Below, in pieces: positions 53,475 to 62,235 of a stretch of DNA of 64,000 bases (within the stretch, counting starts at the first letter, position 1; every line of letters begins with the position of its first letter). Made by a program: the position numbers and the translations under genes. The DNA is from Micromonospora sp. DSM 45708. GTDB lineage: Bacteria > Actinomycetota > Actinomycetes > Mycobacteriales > Micromonosporaceae. The notes beneath the pieces are model-generated. The model worked only from the letters and a program-made list of their open reading frames with translations. It had not been told where the DNA came from and did not search any database. The stretch lies in assembly GCF_039566955.1 (NCBI RefSeq), contig NZ_CP154796.1, positions 1,798,001 through 1,862,000 of the forward strand. Direction: 5' to 3'.

Positions 53475-53801
53475 ATGGTCCGGGATGAACTGTTGCGGCT
53501 ACGGGCGAGGGCGGAGGCTGAGGCGGCGACGCTGGCCCAGGATCTGGAGGTGCTGTTCCTGGCATCGCGGGATTCAAATGCTGACGACGAGCACGACCCG
53601 GAGGGCGCCACCATCGGCTTCGAACGCGCCCAGTTGACCGCGCTGCTGGCCGGGGCGCGAGCGCGGATTGTCGACGTTGACGACGCGCTGCGTCGGGTGG
53701 ACGCGGCGACCTACGGCGTCTGCGAACGATGTGGGCAGCCGATCGGCGATGAACGGCTCGCCGCGCGGCCGTTCGCCCGCTTCTGCATGGCATGCGCGTA
53801 G
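53475..53801 (+). CDS. TraR/DksA-family zinc-finger protein
   Basis: A 108-residue protein of the DksA/TraR C4 type. A helical N-terminal hairpin (LRARAEAEAATLAQDLEVLF, then LTALLAGARARIVDVDDALR) is followed by the zinc finger YGVCERCGQPIGDERLAARP and FCMACA, with four cysteines. Family members enter the secondary channel of RNA polymerase and change promoter response; in actinobacteria short versions of this kind are common and little studied. Confidence 0.85.
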   Translation: MVRDELLRLRARAEAEAATLAQDLEVLFLASRDSNADDEHDPEGATIGFERAQLTALLAGARARIVDVDDALRRVDAATYGVCERCGQPIGDERLAARPFARFCMACA

Positions 53802-54928
53802 GGCATCAAGGAAAGTGCACACGGGGGTGCTCATTAATTCCAGCAAAGCGTTTATGCGGGCCACGACAAGATGCGCTCAATGCCGCGATCCGCGCGGTTC
53901 CTGGCGTAACGGAGGCTCAGCCGGCGGCCGAGTGCTCGTGACACCGGTCGCCGGCGGTGTCCGGCAGTAGGACGCACCCGCACACCTGGCACGTTCCCCA
54001 GCGGCCGTACCAGGATTCCGTACGCCGGAATCGGGCGATGGCGCCGGCGGGCCGGCCGCCGCCCGGCCCGCCTGGGGTCTACCGGTAGTCGGCGGAGACC
54101 CGACAGGCCCTGCCGTCGACGGAGACCGGGCCGCCGTGGGGCAGGATCCACTGTGGTCTGGTGTGGCGAGCGGGATGCCGACGCGGACGACCGCCTCCGG
54201 GTTGTGGCGCGTCGGCAAAGGCGGGGCGCGGTGGATCTACGGTCCGCATCGGCACGGCACGGTTATTGGCCCGTGTGTCGCGCGGAACTGACCGAGGAGC
54301 ACGTGAGGAGCGGTGTCCGAGGGTCAGGCCGTACCCTGGCGGTTGATCCGCCCCTCCCGGGCCGTCTTTGACCGGCTGTGGTCGCGCTCGGTGCCGGCTG
54401 ATCCGGTCGCGGTGCGCTCGTGCCGCTGATCCGGCGAGTGCTCCACCGTGGCCCCCTGTCGGCCCCGTGCTCCGCTGCCTGGGTGCCGGCGGCCCCGCGC
54501 TGACTCGCCGCCGCTGTCATGCTTGTTTCGCTGTTGGCTACCCATGCCGGGTGGATACCCGGCGCCTGGGCGCCCATGCTTGGGTGCGGGACGGCTTCGT
54601 GAGCGGGAAACCGGTCGCGCCTACGGTGCGCCCACCGCGCGCGGCGCTGTTCGGGGCGGGCAGGGCGGCGGCGGTCTCGGCGATCATCCTGGTCATCTGG
54701 GCGTCGGAGAGCAGAGCAGGCGCGGCGTTCCCGGGGGTGGCGAGGGCAAGGATGCCCCAACATCCCGACTGCGGACAGAAAGTGACGGCACGGCTCGAAG
54801 GAGCCCCGCGTGAAGAGACTCGCTCACGCCGTACGGCAATTGTTCCGGAACGTGTCGGCGGCGGCTGGATCCCGGCGGGACGCACCCGGGACGGGCGCCC
54901 GGCGGTGGACCCGGCCGCCGCCACCGTG
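53802..54928. other. 1.1-kb stretch without a recognisable gene
   Basis: Very G+C-rich, with many long but unprotein-like frames on both strands. A minus-strand piece around 53950-54130 (ILPHGGPVSVDGRACRVSAD) looks weakly coding. It is likely relic DNA. Confidence 0.4.
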
Positions 54929-55213
54929 CTCGGCTGGTGGTGGCGGCGAGAGGGCCGGCTGCGTACGGTCACCCAGGATGACGACGCCACCCAACTCGGT
55001 CGGGATGCCTCGGCCTCCCGGCTGCTCGCCGACATCGGGGCGGACACCGCCGTGGTCACTCTGCTGCAGTTCTCCACCGCCCTCTGCGCCCCCTGCCGGA
55101 CTACCCGCCGGCTGCTGGCGGACGTCGGACGCCAGCTCGACAGGATCCAGGTCGTGGAGGTGGACGCCGAGCGTCACCTCGACGCGTGCCGGGAACTCGA
55201 CGTCTGGCGCTGA
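54929..55213 (+). pseudogene. Thioredoxin-like protein, 3'-truncated
   Basis: VLGWWWRREGRLRTVTQDDD leads into a thioredoxin fold: DTAVVTLLQFSTALCAPCRT holds the CxPC active site (CAPC), followed by LDRIQVVEVDAERHLDACRE and LDVWR then a stop. Family members continue with the cis-proline TPTVLVLD strand and the last helix, which are missing. The Trp-rich start suggests a membrane-anchored form whose anchor is lost or upstream. The break coincides with the truncated end of the luciferase-like gene on the other strand. Confidence 0.7.
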
Positions 55214-55251
55214 ACCTGGTTCGGGATGTACCAGAGGAACTCGATGCTCAT
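55211..55251 (-). pseudogene. Luciferase-like monooxygenase, first 13 codons only
   Basis: MSIEFLWYIPNQVQ is the typical N-terminus of actinobacterial LLM-class flavin monooxygenases. After this the frame enters the antisense of the thioredoxin fragment and homology ends. So the genes were joined 3' to 3' by a deletion or inversion at about 55213. Confidence 0.5.
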
Positions 55252-55312
55252 CGGTGGGTTTCCCCGCTCGGGGGGCGGAGCGGCGGTGGCCGCCCCGCCC
55301 CGGTGGGTCCGG

Positions 55313-56545
55313 TCAGCGGAACAGCCGTGGCGCGTTGCGCAGCGTGTGCGCGGCCACATCGCGGCCGAGCCGGACGCCGGCCTCGTCCGCGGCCCGGGTG
55401 TGGATGCCCGACCACACCCGGGCGTCGACGTTCTCCCTGGTGGGTTGCTGCCAGTCGCGGTAGGTCCGGGTGGTGCCGGGTTGGCTCGGGCTGGTGATGG
55501 TGTACGGCTCGCGGGCCTGCGGACCCAGCAGGGCGGTGAGCACCTGCTCGGCGGCGCCGGCGTAGGTGTTGTGCCCGCTCGGGTAGTCCGGGTGCGCGGG
55601 CGTGGTGTGCAGCGGCGTCCAGGCCGCATCACCGTCTGCGCCGGCCCGGATGGCGGTGACCGGTCGCCAGCGGAGGTGGGCGTACTTGGCGTCGGAGGTC
55701 GCGATCTGGGTGTCGACGAGCGCGACGTGGAAGATGGCCACGAGGCTCGCCCGCCCGGCGACCGGCCCGGTGGACTGCGCGAGCGCGGCGCGCAGGATCC
55801 CGGTGTAGAGGGTCAGTGAGGCGCCGAGCCAGAAGGTCGCCGTGTCGGTCTGCTGCGGTGTGCGTACCGCGCTGTCCATCGCCCCGTACGCCCGGACCTC
55901 GGCGAGGTCCGCCCGGTAGCGCTCCGAGTCCAGCGCGGGCGGTGGACCGGGCCGGTACCGGTCCGGGCGGTCGAGCAGGAACGGCCGGGCGAAGCGGGTT
56001 CCGGCCTGCTGGGCGGGGGAGAAGCTCGGTGGGGTGGGCTGCCAGGTGCCCGGCCCCGGTTCGGGGTTCGGATACGCCGGATTGACGGAGGCGGGGTCGA
56101 GCCCGTCGCCCGTCCGCTGGGCCAGCAGCGAGCGTGCCTCGGCGCGGCCGGTGGCCGTGCCGCGGTCCTTGGCCCGCCCGTCGGGGATCCGGTCCAGCGT
56201 GGTCCGCAGCGCCGTGTCGAGCGCGGCGGCGCCCTCGGGTATCAGGGTGCTCAGCGCGGTGTGGACGGCGGACGCGAGCGCGGCGTCCCGGTAGTGGCCG
56301 GGGTTTCCGGTGGGCGCGGTGCGGGTGGCGCGGGCGGCGGCGAGCCAGCTGATCGCCCACGCGCGGCTGTTGGTGACCTGCGGCCGGGTGCCGGTGGCGA
56401 CGGCGGTCGCGGTGGCGTCGTACCACTCCAGAACGGTGTCGGTCGTGGTGGCGGCGGCCGGCGCGGCGGGCAGGCCGGCCACCAGGACGGCGGCGACGAT
56501 CACCGTCACAGCGCGGCGCCAGCCGCGGGGGCTCGACAGGGTCAT
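55313..56545 (-). CDS. Secreted vanadium-dependent haloperoxidase-like phosphatase
   Basis: A 410-residue exported protein of the PAP2/vanadium haloperoxidase superfamily. ATG at 56545 has AAGGAG 9 bp upstream; the frame is open much further but without a site. Signal peptide GWRRAVTVIVAAVLVAGLPA ending AAATT. The metal-oxyanion site is formed by AKYAHLRWRPVTAIR, HPDYPSGHNTYAG and VWSGIHTRAADEAGVRLGRD, with the conserved Arg, Ser-Gly-His and Arg/His residues in place. Such proteins are either haloperoxidases or acid phosphatases; the sequence alone does not decide. Confidence 0.85.
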   Translation of the reverse strand: MTLSSPRGWRRAVTVIVAAVLVAGLPAAPAAATTTDTVLEWYDATATAVATGTRPQVTNSRAWAISWLAAARATRTAPTGNPGHYRDAALASAVHTALSTLIPEGAAALDTALRTTLDRIPDGRAKDRGTATGRAEARSLLAQRTGDGLDPASVNPAYPNPEPGPGTWQPTPPSFSPAQQAGTRFARPFLLDRPDRYRPGPPPALDSERYRADLAEVRAYGAMDSAVRTPQQTDTATFWLGASLTLYTGILRAALAQSTGPVAGRASLVAIFHVALVDTQIATSDAKYAHLRWRPVTAIRAGADGDAAWTPLHTTPAHPDYPSGHNTYAGAAEQVLTALLGPQAREPYTITSPSQPGTTRTYRDWQQPTRENVDARVWSGIHTRAADEAGVRLGRDVAAHTLRNAPRLFR

Positions 56546-56607
56546 GATGCGTGACTCCTTGCGTGGGAAGAAAGGGAACCGGAGGGAAGGCGGCGCGCCT
56601 CGGCCGC

Positions 56608-57063
56608 TCACCGGGGCGGTCCGGCGGCGGGTGGCGTGGTCCCGCCGCGCCGGCGGCGCGGCGGGTCGGCCAGCGACAGCGGCTGGTAGCCGGCGTCGGC
56701 GGGGTTCAGGGCGGAGCCGGGCGGGACGATGGCGTCGATGCGGTCGAGCACGTCGGGGGAGAGCGTCACCTTGGCGGCCGGGTTCGGGTCGAACCGGGCC
56801 GGGAACCGGTCGGCCCGGCGGGAGATCGGGGCGTCGAGCCCGCCGTGGTAGCGCCCGGACAGCCATCCGCCGGCGAGCGGGTTCCACGGGGTCACGGCCA
56901 ACCCGTACCGCTGGGCCAGCGGCAGCAACTCCCGCTCGACCTCGCGGGCGAGGATCGAGTACGGCGGCTGCTCACTCACGACGCGCCCCCGGCCGCGCCG
57001 CTGGGCGATCCACTGGCCCTCCACGATCGCGGACGGCGTGGGCGGTTCGGCGATGACAGTCAT
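56608..57063 (-). pseudogene. Aldo/keto reductase with N-terminal and internal deletions
   Basis: From the ATG at 57063 (after CAGGAAGAG): SAIVEGQWIAQRRGRG, SEQPPYSILAREVERELLPL, LAVTPWNPLAGGWLSGRYHG and FPARFDPNPAAK, then directly VTLSPDVLDRIDAIVPPGSA and LNPADAGYQP. In intact members about 60 residues including the NADP-binding IIGPRT stretch lie between AAK and VTLSPD, and about 150 catalytic residues precede the start. Both are missing, yet the frame is uninterrupted. It is non-functional as a reductase. Confidence 0.75.
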
Positions 57064-57467
57064 GACGCTCTTCCTGTCGATTGCGCTACCGGGCGTGCTG
57101 GGCCCGGGCAGGTGTGGGTGCGACGCGGCAACGAGTCGGCCGTCGATCGATCCCCGGAGACGCGGGCGGACGTCGTCGCGCCGGGCGGCGCGACGGTGGA
57201 GGGAGGTCGGGGGTGCGCGCTCAGCGGCAGCAGCCGCACGCGGCGGTCCAGCCACGGCAACATCCCCGCGACACCGCGACCGCGGTGGCGTCGAGCGGGG
57301 CCCGTTGGCTGATCACGGTCTGTACATTAATCCTCAATCCCTACAGATTGAATAGGGATTTCAGTCGTTGGGACGCCGGCTCTTCTGCCTCGCGGGCATG
57401 ACGGCATTAGGTGATGGTCAGCACGGCGGGCGATGATTGCCTGTGGCGTACGTGAGGGGGTGGTGAG
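57064..57467. other. Intergenic region upstream of the SpoIIE-type phosphatase
   Basis: About 400 bp without a gene. G+C falls sharply at 57320-57370, where a palindrome (listed separately) lies; this is the likely promoter zone for the plus-strand phosphatase. Confidence 0.5.
57336..57360. promoter_or_regulatory. Palindrome AATCCCTA-N9-TAGGGATT
   Basis: Eight-base perfect arms at 57336-57343 and 57353-57360 in the only A+T-rich patch of this intergenic region. It fits a dimeric repressor operator; it lies about 110 bp before the phosphatase start and 270 bp before the reductase relic. Confidence 0.5.
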
Positions 57468-59480
57468 GTGGACGACTGGCTGCCCGACGCTCAGGTGCTC
57501 GCCATGCTGGACCTGGAACCGCAGGGCTGGATGCTGGCTCGGGCCGTGCGCGATGGTGACGTGATCGCTGATTTCGAGCTGGTCTTCATCAACGACGCCG
57601 GTTGCCGGATGGTCGGTCGACATCGCGCCGAGTTGGTGGGCCGCCGCTACCGGCAGTTGTGGCCGGAGACCGTGCACGACGGAACACTGCCGTTCTACCG
57701 GTCGGTGGTGCAGACCGGGAGCCCGGCTGTGCGGATGGTGTACTACGAGCGGGCATCCATCGCCGGGCACTTCGAGTTCCGCGTAGGCCCGTACCGCGAC
57801 GGGATCATGGTGCGCTGCGTCGACTTGCGGCAGGTGCGGGTGTCGCCGGAGTCGGCCGGTGCGGTGCGGTTGTACGACATGCTCGACACCGCGTTTGACG
57901 GGTTCACGGTGCTTCGTCCCGTACGGGCGGCCGACGGAGAGGTCCTCGACTTCGTCTGTGAGTACGTCAACCAGCAAGGGGCCAAGATGACCGGCCGCAC
58001 CGTGGAGGACGCGATCGGCCATCCGCTCAGCGAGATCGCCGCCCACAGCTGGGAGAGCGGCCTGTTCGACCGTTACCGTGCGGCGGCCGACACGGGGAAG
58101 CCGTGGCGGCAGGAGCTGAGCTATCCCGAGATCGGCCAGGTATGGGAGATCAAGGTCGGGCGCACGGGCGGCGGTCATGTGGCGGTGTCGTTCCGGGAGA
58201 TCACCGAGCAGGTCGACCGGCAGCGACAGTTGGTCGAGATCGCGGCCCGCGCCGAGCAGGCGGCAGCTCGCGCCCGCAGCCTGGAGTGCGTGACCGGGGC
58301 GTTGGTCGCGGCGAACACGACAGCGCAGGTCTACGCCGCCATCGGCTCGGTGCTGCGCCCCTCGGCCGGCGGGCAGGGCCTGGCGTTGCTCCTGCGCCAG
58401 GAACAGTCCCTCCACCTCGCCTATCACGCCGGCTACGAACCGGAGGTCGTCGCTCGGCTGCGTGAGCTGCCGGTCGAGCATCCCTACCCGGCGGCCACCG
58501 TCGCCCGTACCGGGCAGCCGTGTTACCTGACCTCACCGGCGCAGTTCGACGCCGCCCAGCCCGACGCGGACTCGGCCGTCCCGCCCGGCAACCGGCAGGC
58601 GTGGGCGTTTCTCCCCCTGACCGTCGCCGGTGAGGTGCTGGGTACGCTCGTCGTCGGCTATCGGGAGCCGCGGGATTTCGACCCGGACACCAGATCGACG
58701 CTCACGGCGCTGGCGGCGCTGGGAGCCCAGGCGTTGCAGCGGGCGATGCTGTTCGAGACCAGCATGTCGATCGCCTCCGAGCTCCAGCACGCCCTGCTGC
58801 CGGCGACGCTGCCGACCACCGCGGGACTGCGGCACGCCGCCCGGTACCTGCCGTGGACACGGGGCGCCGAGGTGGGCGGCGACTGGTACGACATCATTCC
58901 CATCAGTGACGGGATCGTCGGGGTCGTGATCGGCGACGTCGCCGGACACAACACCGCCGCCGCCGCGGCGATGGGACAGGTCCGAGACGCCCTACGCGCG
59001 TACGCGATGGCCGGACAGCGACCATCCACCGTCATGACCAACACCAACCATCTCATCCGCGCCGTGCGGCTGGACGCCATGGCGACGTGTTGTTACCTGC
59101 GGCTGGACGTCGCCCGGGGCACTGCCACCGGCGTCCTCGCCGGGCACCCGCCCCCCATCCTGCGTGACGCGCACACCACCACCCTGCTCGGCCTCCGCAC
59201 GCAGGCTCCGCTGGGTGTCTCGGACTCGGTCGTCTACCGCGAGAGCAGCTTCGACTTCCCGCCGGCGGCGACGATGGTGCTGTACACCGACGGGCTGGTG
59301 GAGGACCGCAGCCATCCACTTGACCGCGGCCTGGAGGAACTGTGCGCGGCAGTACGCGGCGCACCCCGCCTCGACCCGGCCGACATCCTCGATCACATCC
59401 TCCGCAGCGACGTGGGACCCCGGCCGCGGCGTGATGACGTCGCCCTGCTCTGTCTCACCCGAGAACCGCTCGACAGTTGA
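57468..59480 (+). CDS. PAS-GAF-SpoIIE (PP2C-type) serine phosphatase
   Basis: A 670-residue sensor phosphatase. Two PAS-like modules (about 15-125 and 135-245: FELVFINDAGCRMVGRHRAE and LDFVCEYVNQQGAKMTGRTV), a short coiled coil (RQRQLVEIAARAEQAAARAR), a GAF domain (about 275-430) and a PP2C/SpoIIE domain (about 445-665) with the metal-binding motifs EVGGDWYDI, VVIGDVAGHN and LYTDGLVED. The GTG start has GGGGGTGG upstream. In partner-switching systems such phosphatases dephosphorylate a STAS protein to free it; the RsbW-like and STAS genes directly downstream are the probable targets. The missing cognate sigma factor is notable. Confidence 0.9.
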   Translation: MDDWLPDAQVLAMLDLEPQGWMLARAVRDGDVIADFELVFINDAGCRMVGRHRAELVGRRYRQLWPETVHDGTLPFYRSVVQTGSPAVRMVYYERASIAGHFEFRVGPYRDGIMVRCVDLRQVRVSPESAGAVRLYDMLDTAFDGFTVLRPVRAADGEVLDFVCEYVNQQGAKMTGRTVEDAIGHPLSEIAAHSWESGLFDRYRAAADTGKPWRQELSYPEIGQVWEIKVGRTGGGHVAVSFREITEQVDRQRQLVEIAARAEQAAARARSLECVTGALVAANTTAQVYAAIGSVLRPSAGGQGLALLLRQEQSLHLAYHAGYEPEVVARLRELPVEHPYPAATVARTGQPCYLTSPAQFDAAQPDADSAVPPGNRQAWAFLPLTVAGEVLGTLVVGYREPRDFDPDTRSTLTALAALGAQALQRAMLFETSMSIASELQHALLPATLPTTAGLRHAARYLPWTRGAEVGGDWYDIIPISDGIVGVVIGDVAGHNTAAAAAMGQVRDALRAYAMAGQRPSTVMTNTNHLIRAVRLDAMATCCYLRLDVARGTATGVLAGHPPPILRDAHTTTLLGLRTQAPLGVSDSVVYRESSFDFPPAATMVLYTDGLVEDRSHPLDRGLEELCAAVRGAPRLDPADILDHILRSDVGPRPRRDDVALLCLTREPLDS

Positions 59481-59562
59481 AGACCGACACGCTCACGCTG
59501 GGCCCGCTCGTCGTACCTCCTCCGCTCTCCGGACGACGACCGGATGTTGTGCGTGACCGGCG

Positions 59563-59603
59563 GCCCAGGCGCTGCCGCCGGACGCCGGCAGGTGTGCCTG
59601 GGC
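59563..59603 (+). terminator. Hairpin between phosphatase and RsbW-like genes
   Basis: GCCCAGGC (59563-59570) and GCCTGGGC (59596-59603) enclose CTGCC/GGCAG inner pairing. It lies 83 bp after the phosphatase stop and 32 bp before the next start, so the RsbW gene may have separate or attenuated expression. Confidence 0.5.
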
Positions 59604-59634
59604 GTACCGCATCGGCGACGTGTAGCTTCCGATC

Positions 59635-60099
59635 ATGGGCATCGGCGGTACGGACGACGTGGGTGCCGGGTTGAACACCGCTCACGGCGCCGGTGACGTG
59701 ACGTTGTTGTCGGAAGAGATCACCGCCGCCCGGGTGACGGTGCTGCGTCACGCGGTCGCCGCGGCAGCCCGTTCGGCGGGTCTGGTGGGCGACGGGCTGG
59801 AGGACTTCGTGTTGGCGGTACACGAGTTGGTCACCAACGTGGTGCGCCATGGCGGGGGCAGTGGCGAGGTGCGTCTGTGGCAGCGCCACGACCTCCTGAC
59901 CTGCGAGGTCAGCGACGACGGGCCGGGGTTGGGTGAGATGACCGTGGCCCTGCCGTCACCGGGGGAGGTCGGCCACCGGGGACTGTGGCTGGCACAGCAG
60001 CTCACCGAGGGGCTGATGATCGACAACTCCGGTCAGGGAACGATTGCCTCGGTGACAGCGCAGCTACGTCCCCGATTGACCGGGCACGAGGAAGGGTGA
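59635..60099 (+). CDS. RsbW-like anti-sigma factor / serine kinase
   Basis: A 154-residue GHKL ATPase. The N-box is VLAVHELVTNVVRHGGG, the G1 box is VSDDGPGLGEM and the G2 box is GHRGLWLAQQLTEGL. Such kinases bind a sigma factor or phosphorylate a STAS antagonist. The first 25 residues are Gly-rich and not conserved; a GTG at 59697 could be the true start. Its stop overlaps the region just before the STAS gene, so the two are co-translated. Confidence 0.85.
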   Translation: MGIGGTDDVGAGLNTAHGAGDVTLLSEEITAARVTVLRHAVAAAARSAGLVGDGLEDFVLAVHELVTNVVRHGGGSGEVRLWQRHDLLTCEVSDDGPGLGEMTVALPSPGEVGHRGLWLAQQLTEGLMIDNSGQGTIASVTAQLRPRLTGHEEG

Positions 60100-60101
60100 C
60101 A

Positions 60102-60443
60102 GTGGCCGCGGAGCATCCCTGGCACTGGCGGGTCGACGTCGGCGCCGATCGTCGCGTCCTGACGCTGACCGGTGAGATCGACATCTCGGGCGCCGACCGG
60201 CTCGACGAGCTGCTGCACGAGACCATCGACCAGGCCGGGATGGTGATGGTGGATGTGGCGGGGTTGACCTTCATCGACTCGACCGTGCTCAGCATCCTGA
60301 TCGGCGCGCACCACCACGCCGCCGATCGGGGAGTGGATCTCGCTCTGGTCAACGCGGCTGGGCAGGTCCGCCGGGTCCTCGACATGACCGGCATCATGAA
60401 GCTGTTCGGCCGGGCGGCAGACCTGCCGTCCACCGCGATCTGA
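60102..60443 (+). CDS. STAS-domain anti-sigma factor antagonist
   Basis: A 113-residue RsbV/SpoIIAA-like protein. GTG at 60102 with GGAAGG 7 bp upstream (the GTG at 60096 overlaps the previous stop but has no spacing). RVLTLTGEIDISGADRLDEL opens the fold and LTFIDSTVLSILIGAHHHAA carries the phosphorylatable Ser (DST). It is the expected substrate of the RsbW-like kinase and of one or both SpoIIE phosphatases around it. It starts 2 bp after the kinase gene. Confidence 0.9.
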   Translation: MAAEHPWHWRVDVGADRRVLTLTGEIDISGADRLDELLHETIDQAGMVMVDVAGLTFIDSTVLSILIGAHHHAADRGVDLALVNAAGQVRRVLDMTGIMKLFGRAADLPSTAI

Positions 60444-60503
60444 ACGCGAGGGCTGAGGTGTCACCCGCGAGGCTGCCGGCGCGACACGGGAGCCGGGGAA
60501 TAG

Positions 60504-61697
60504 TCAGCCGCGACCTGTCGTGGGCGCACAGAAGCGGACCATGAGCACGGTGGCGTCGTCCTGGAGCCGGTCATCCTGGTAGGCGAGGATCGCGTGGACG
60601 AGACGCCGGGCGGTCTCTGGCAGCGGCAGCCCGTCAGCCAGGGCGCGGACGGCGAAGTCGACCAGCCGCTCGGTGCCGAACCGTTCCCCGTCGGCGGAAC
60701 GGGCCTCGGTGATGCCGTCGGTGTAGAAGAGCACGTCGTCGCCGGGTTCGAGGGCTTCCTCGACCACCAACGGGGGGTGCCGGTCGCCGAGGGCCACGGG
60801 CAGGGCGGTGGGCGTGGGTAGGACGGTGGCGACCCGGCCGCGTCGGAGCACCAGCCCGCCCGGGTGTCCGGCGGAGATGACCCGCAGCCGGCCGGTGCGC
60901 TGGTCGAGCTCGGCCAGTACCCCGGTGATCAGCCCGCGCCGGTCGTGGTCACGTACCGCGGTGTCGATGTGGTGGTAGGTCTTGACCAGGTCGAGACCGC
61001 CCCGACGTGCGTTGCGGTACGCGGCCAGGGCCAGGCTGGCGAGCATCACGGCGCGCATCCCACCACTGGAGCCGTGCCCGACGGCGTCGAACAGGGCGAG
61101 GTGGGCGGTGTCGCCGTTGACCGCGTAGTCGAAGGCGTCGCCACCCACGTCGTAGCAGGGCTCCAGAATCCCGCTGATGATCAGGTTGCCGGTGGAAAAG
61201 GTGAGCGGTGGCAGCTGGGCGCGCAGCATTTCGGCTGGCAGGCGCATCGGCGCCTGGCGGCGGACCTGCTCGATCGTGTCGCTGTAGTGCGACCGTGTGA
61301 TCACCAGCTCGGCGAGCAGGGAAGCGACCGCTTCGAACGCGACCACGGCGGAGTCAGGCACGACGGCTGCGGCGGTCACCTCCGCGACGCCCACGCGCTC
61401 CAGACCGTTGAGCAGCGGCAGCCACAACCGTGCGCCGCCGTCGACGGGTCCGCCGAAGGACTGCAGCATGCTGAACGCCCGGCCGGCCAGGCTGCCCTCG
61501 ACTGTCAGAGCGTCCCGGTGCGGTGCGTCCGGGCCGGGCAGGGGAAGCAGTTGACGCTGCTCGTGGTCGACCACGTAGAGGATCATGTCGTCGGCGCCGA
61601 GCTGTTGGGCGGCCCGCCGTGCCATCCCCGGCAGGTCCTCGGACCGGGCGTGGTGCGCCTGCCGCAGCAAGTCTCCCAGCGCGTCCCGCTCGCCCAT
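60504..61697 (-). CDS. SpoIIE (PP2C-type) phosphatase with GAF-like sensor
   Basis: A 397-residue phosphatase on the opposite strand, convergent with the STAS gene (60-bp gap). ATG at 61697 after GAAGG. The first 150 residues are a GAF-like domain (ADDMILYVVDHEQRQLLPLP). The catalytic domain shows YDVGGDAFDYAV, LFDAVGHGSSGGMRAVM, VISAGHPGGLVL and VLFYTDGITEAR, with a full set of metal-binding aspartates. It is a second candidate phosphatase for the same STAS protein, allowing two inputs. The frame is open upstream but carries no conserved sequence. Confidence 0.9.
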   Translation of the reverse strand: MGERDALGDLLRQAHHARSEDLPGMARRAAQQLGADDMILYVVDHEQRQLLPLPGPDAPHRDALTVEGSLAGRAFSMLQSFGGPVDGGARLWLPLLNGLERVGVAEVTAAAVVPDSAVVAFEAVASLLAELVITRSHYSDTIEQVRRQAPMRLPAEMLRAQLPPLTFSTGNLIISGILEPCYDVGGDAFDYAVNGDTAHLALFDAVGHGSSGGMRAVMLASLALAAYRNARRGGLDLVKTYHHIDTAVRDHDRRGLITGVLAELDQRTGRLRVISAGHPGGLVLRRGRVATVLPTPTALPVALGDRHPPLVVEEALEPGDDVLFYTDGITEARSADGERFGTERLVDFAVRALADGLPLPETARRLVHAILAYQDDRLQDDATVLMVRFCAPTTGRG

Positions 61698-61803
61698 GCC
61701 CACGACCTTCGCCTCCGCCCACGCGGGGCTGCCTGACCGGTCAGAGTACGCGGGCGTTCCACCGCGTGGGCTGCTGCCGCCGCCTTGACCCGCAGAAGCG
61801 CCG

Positions 61804-62148
61804 TCAGCGAGACAGCCGCGCACCTCGACGACATCTGTCGGGAGAGCCAGCGCTGGATCCGCCCGGCCCAACGGGCGCTCCTGGCCGCCGCGCGATCCGG
61901 TGTGCGGGTTTCTGGGCGAGCCGTCCCGTTCCGCGACGCGCGGCGTCGAACAGGAGTAGCTTCCCGGCGGTCTGCCCGAGCGCCAGTGCGAGGACGGCGA
62001 CCAGGGCGTGGCTGCCACGGTGTCCGGCGACGAAGTAGTTGGGGCTGAGCACGGGCCAGCACAGGAACGCCAGCGACAGCATCGTGTCCAGCACGACGAC
62101 GCCCGTGCCCATGACCCTTCGCATGACATACGCGATCCTGAACAGCAC
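61804..62148 (-). pseudogene. Membrane protein fragment (VTT/DedA-like?)
   Basis: MLFRIAYVMRRVMGTGVVVL, DTMLSLAFLCWPVLSPNYFV and ALVAVLALALGQTAGKLLLF are hydrophobic and resemble the start of a SNARE-associated (VTT) membrane protein, with the ALGQTAGKLLLF stretch as the best match. After GTGRLAQK the frame loses protein character. It is about half the normal length. Weak identification. Confidence 0.35.
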
Positions 62149-62235
62149 CCGCGATGCCGACCCGCTCCGCGCCGCTCCCCGGGTCGGAACGACGATCGTC
62201 CGGCCCGGCGTGCGCCTGCCGGGCCGGACGAGCCG

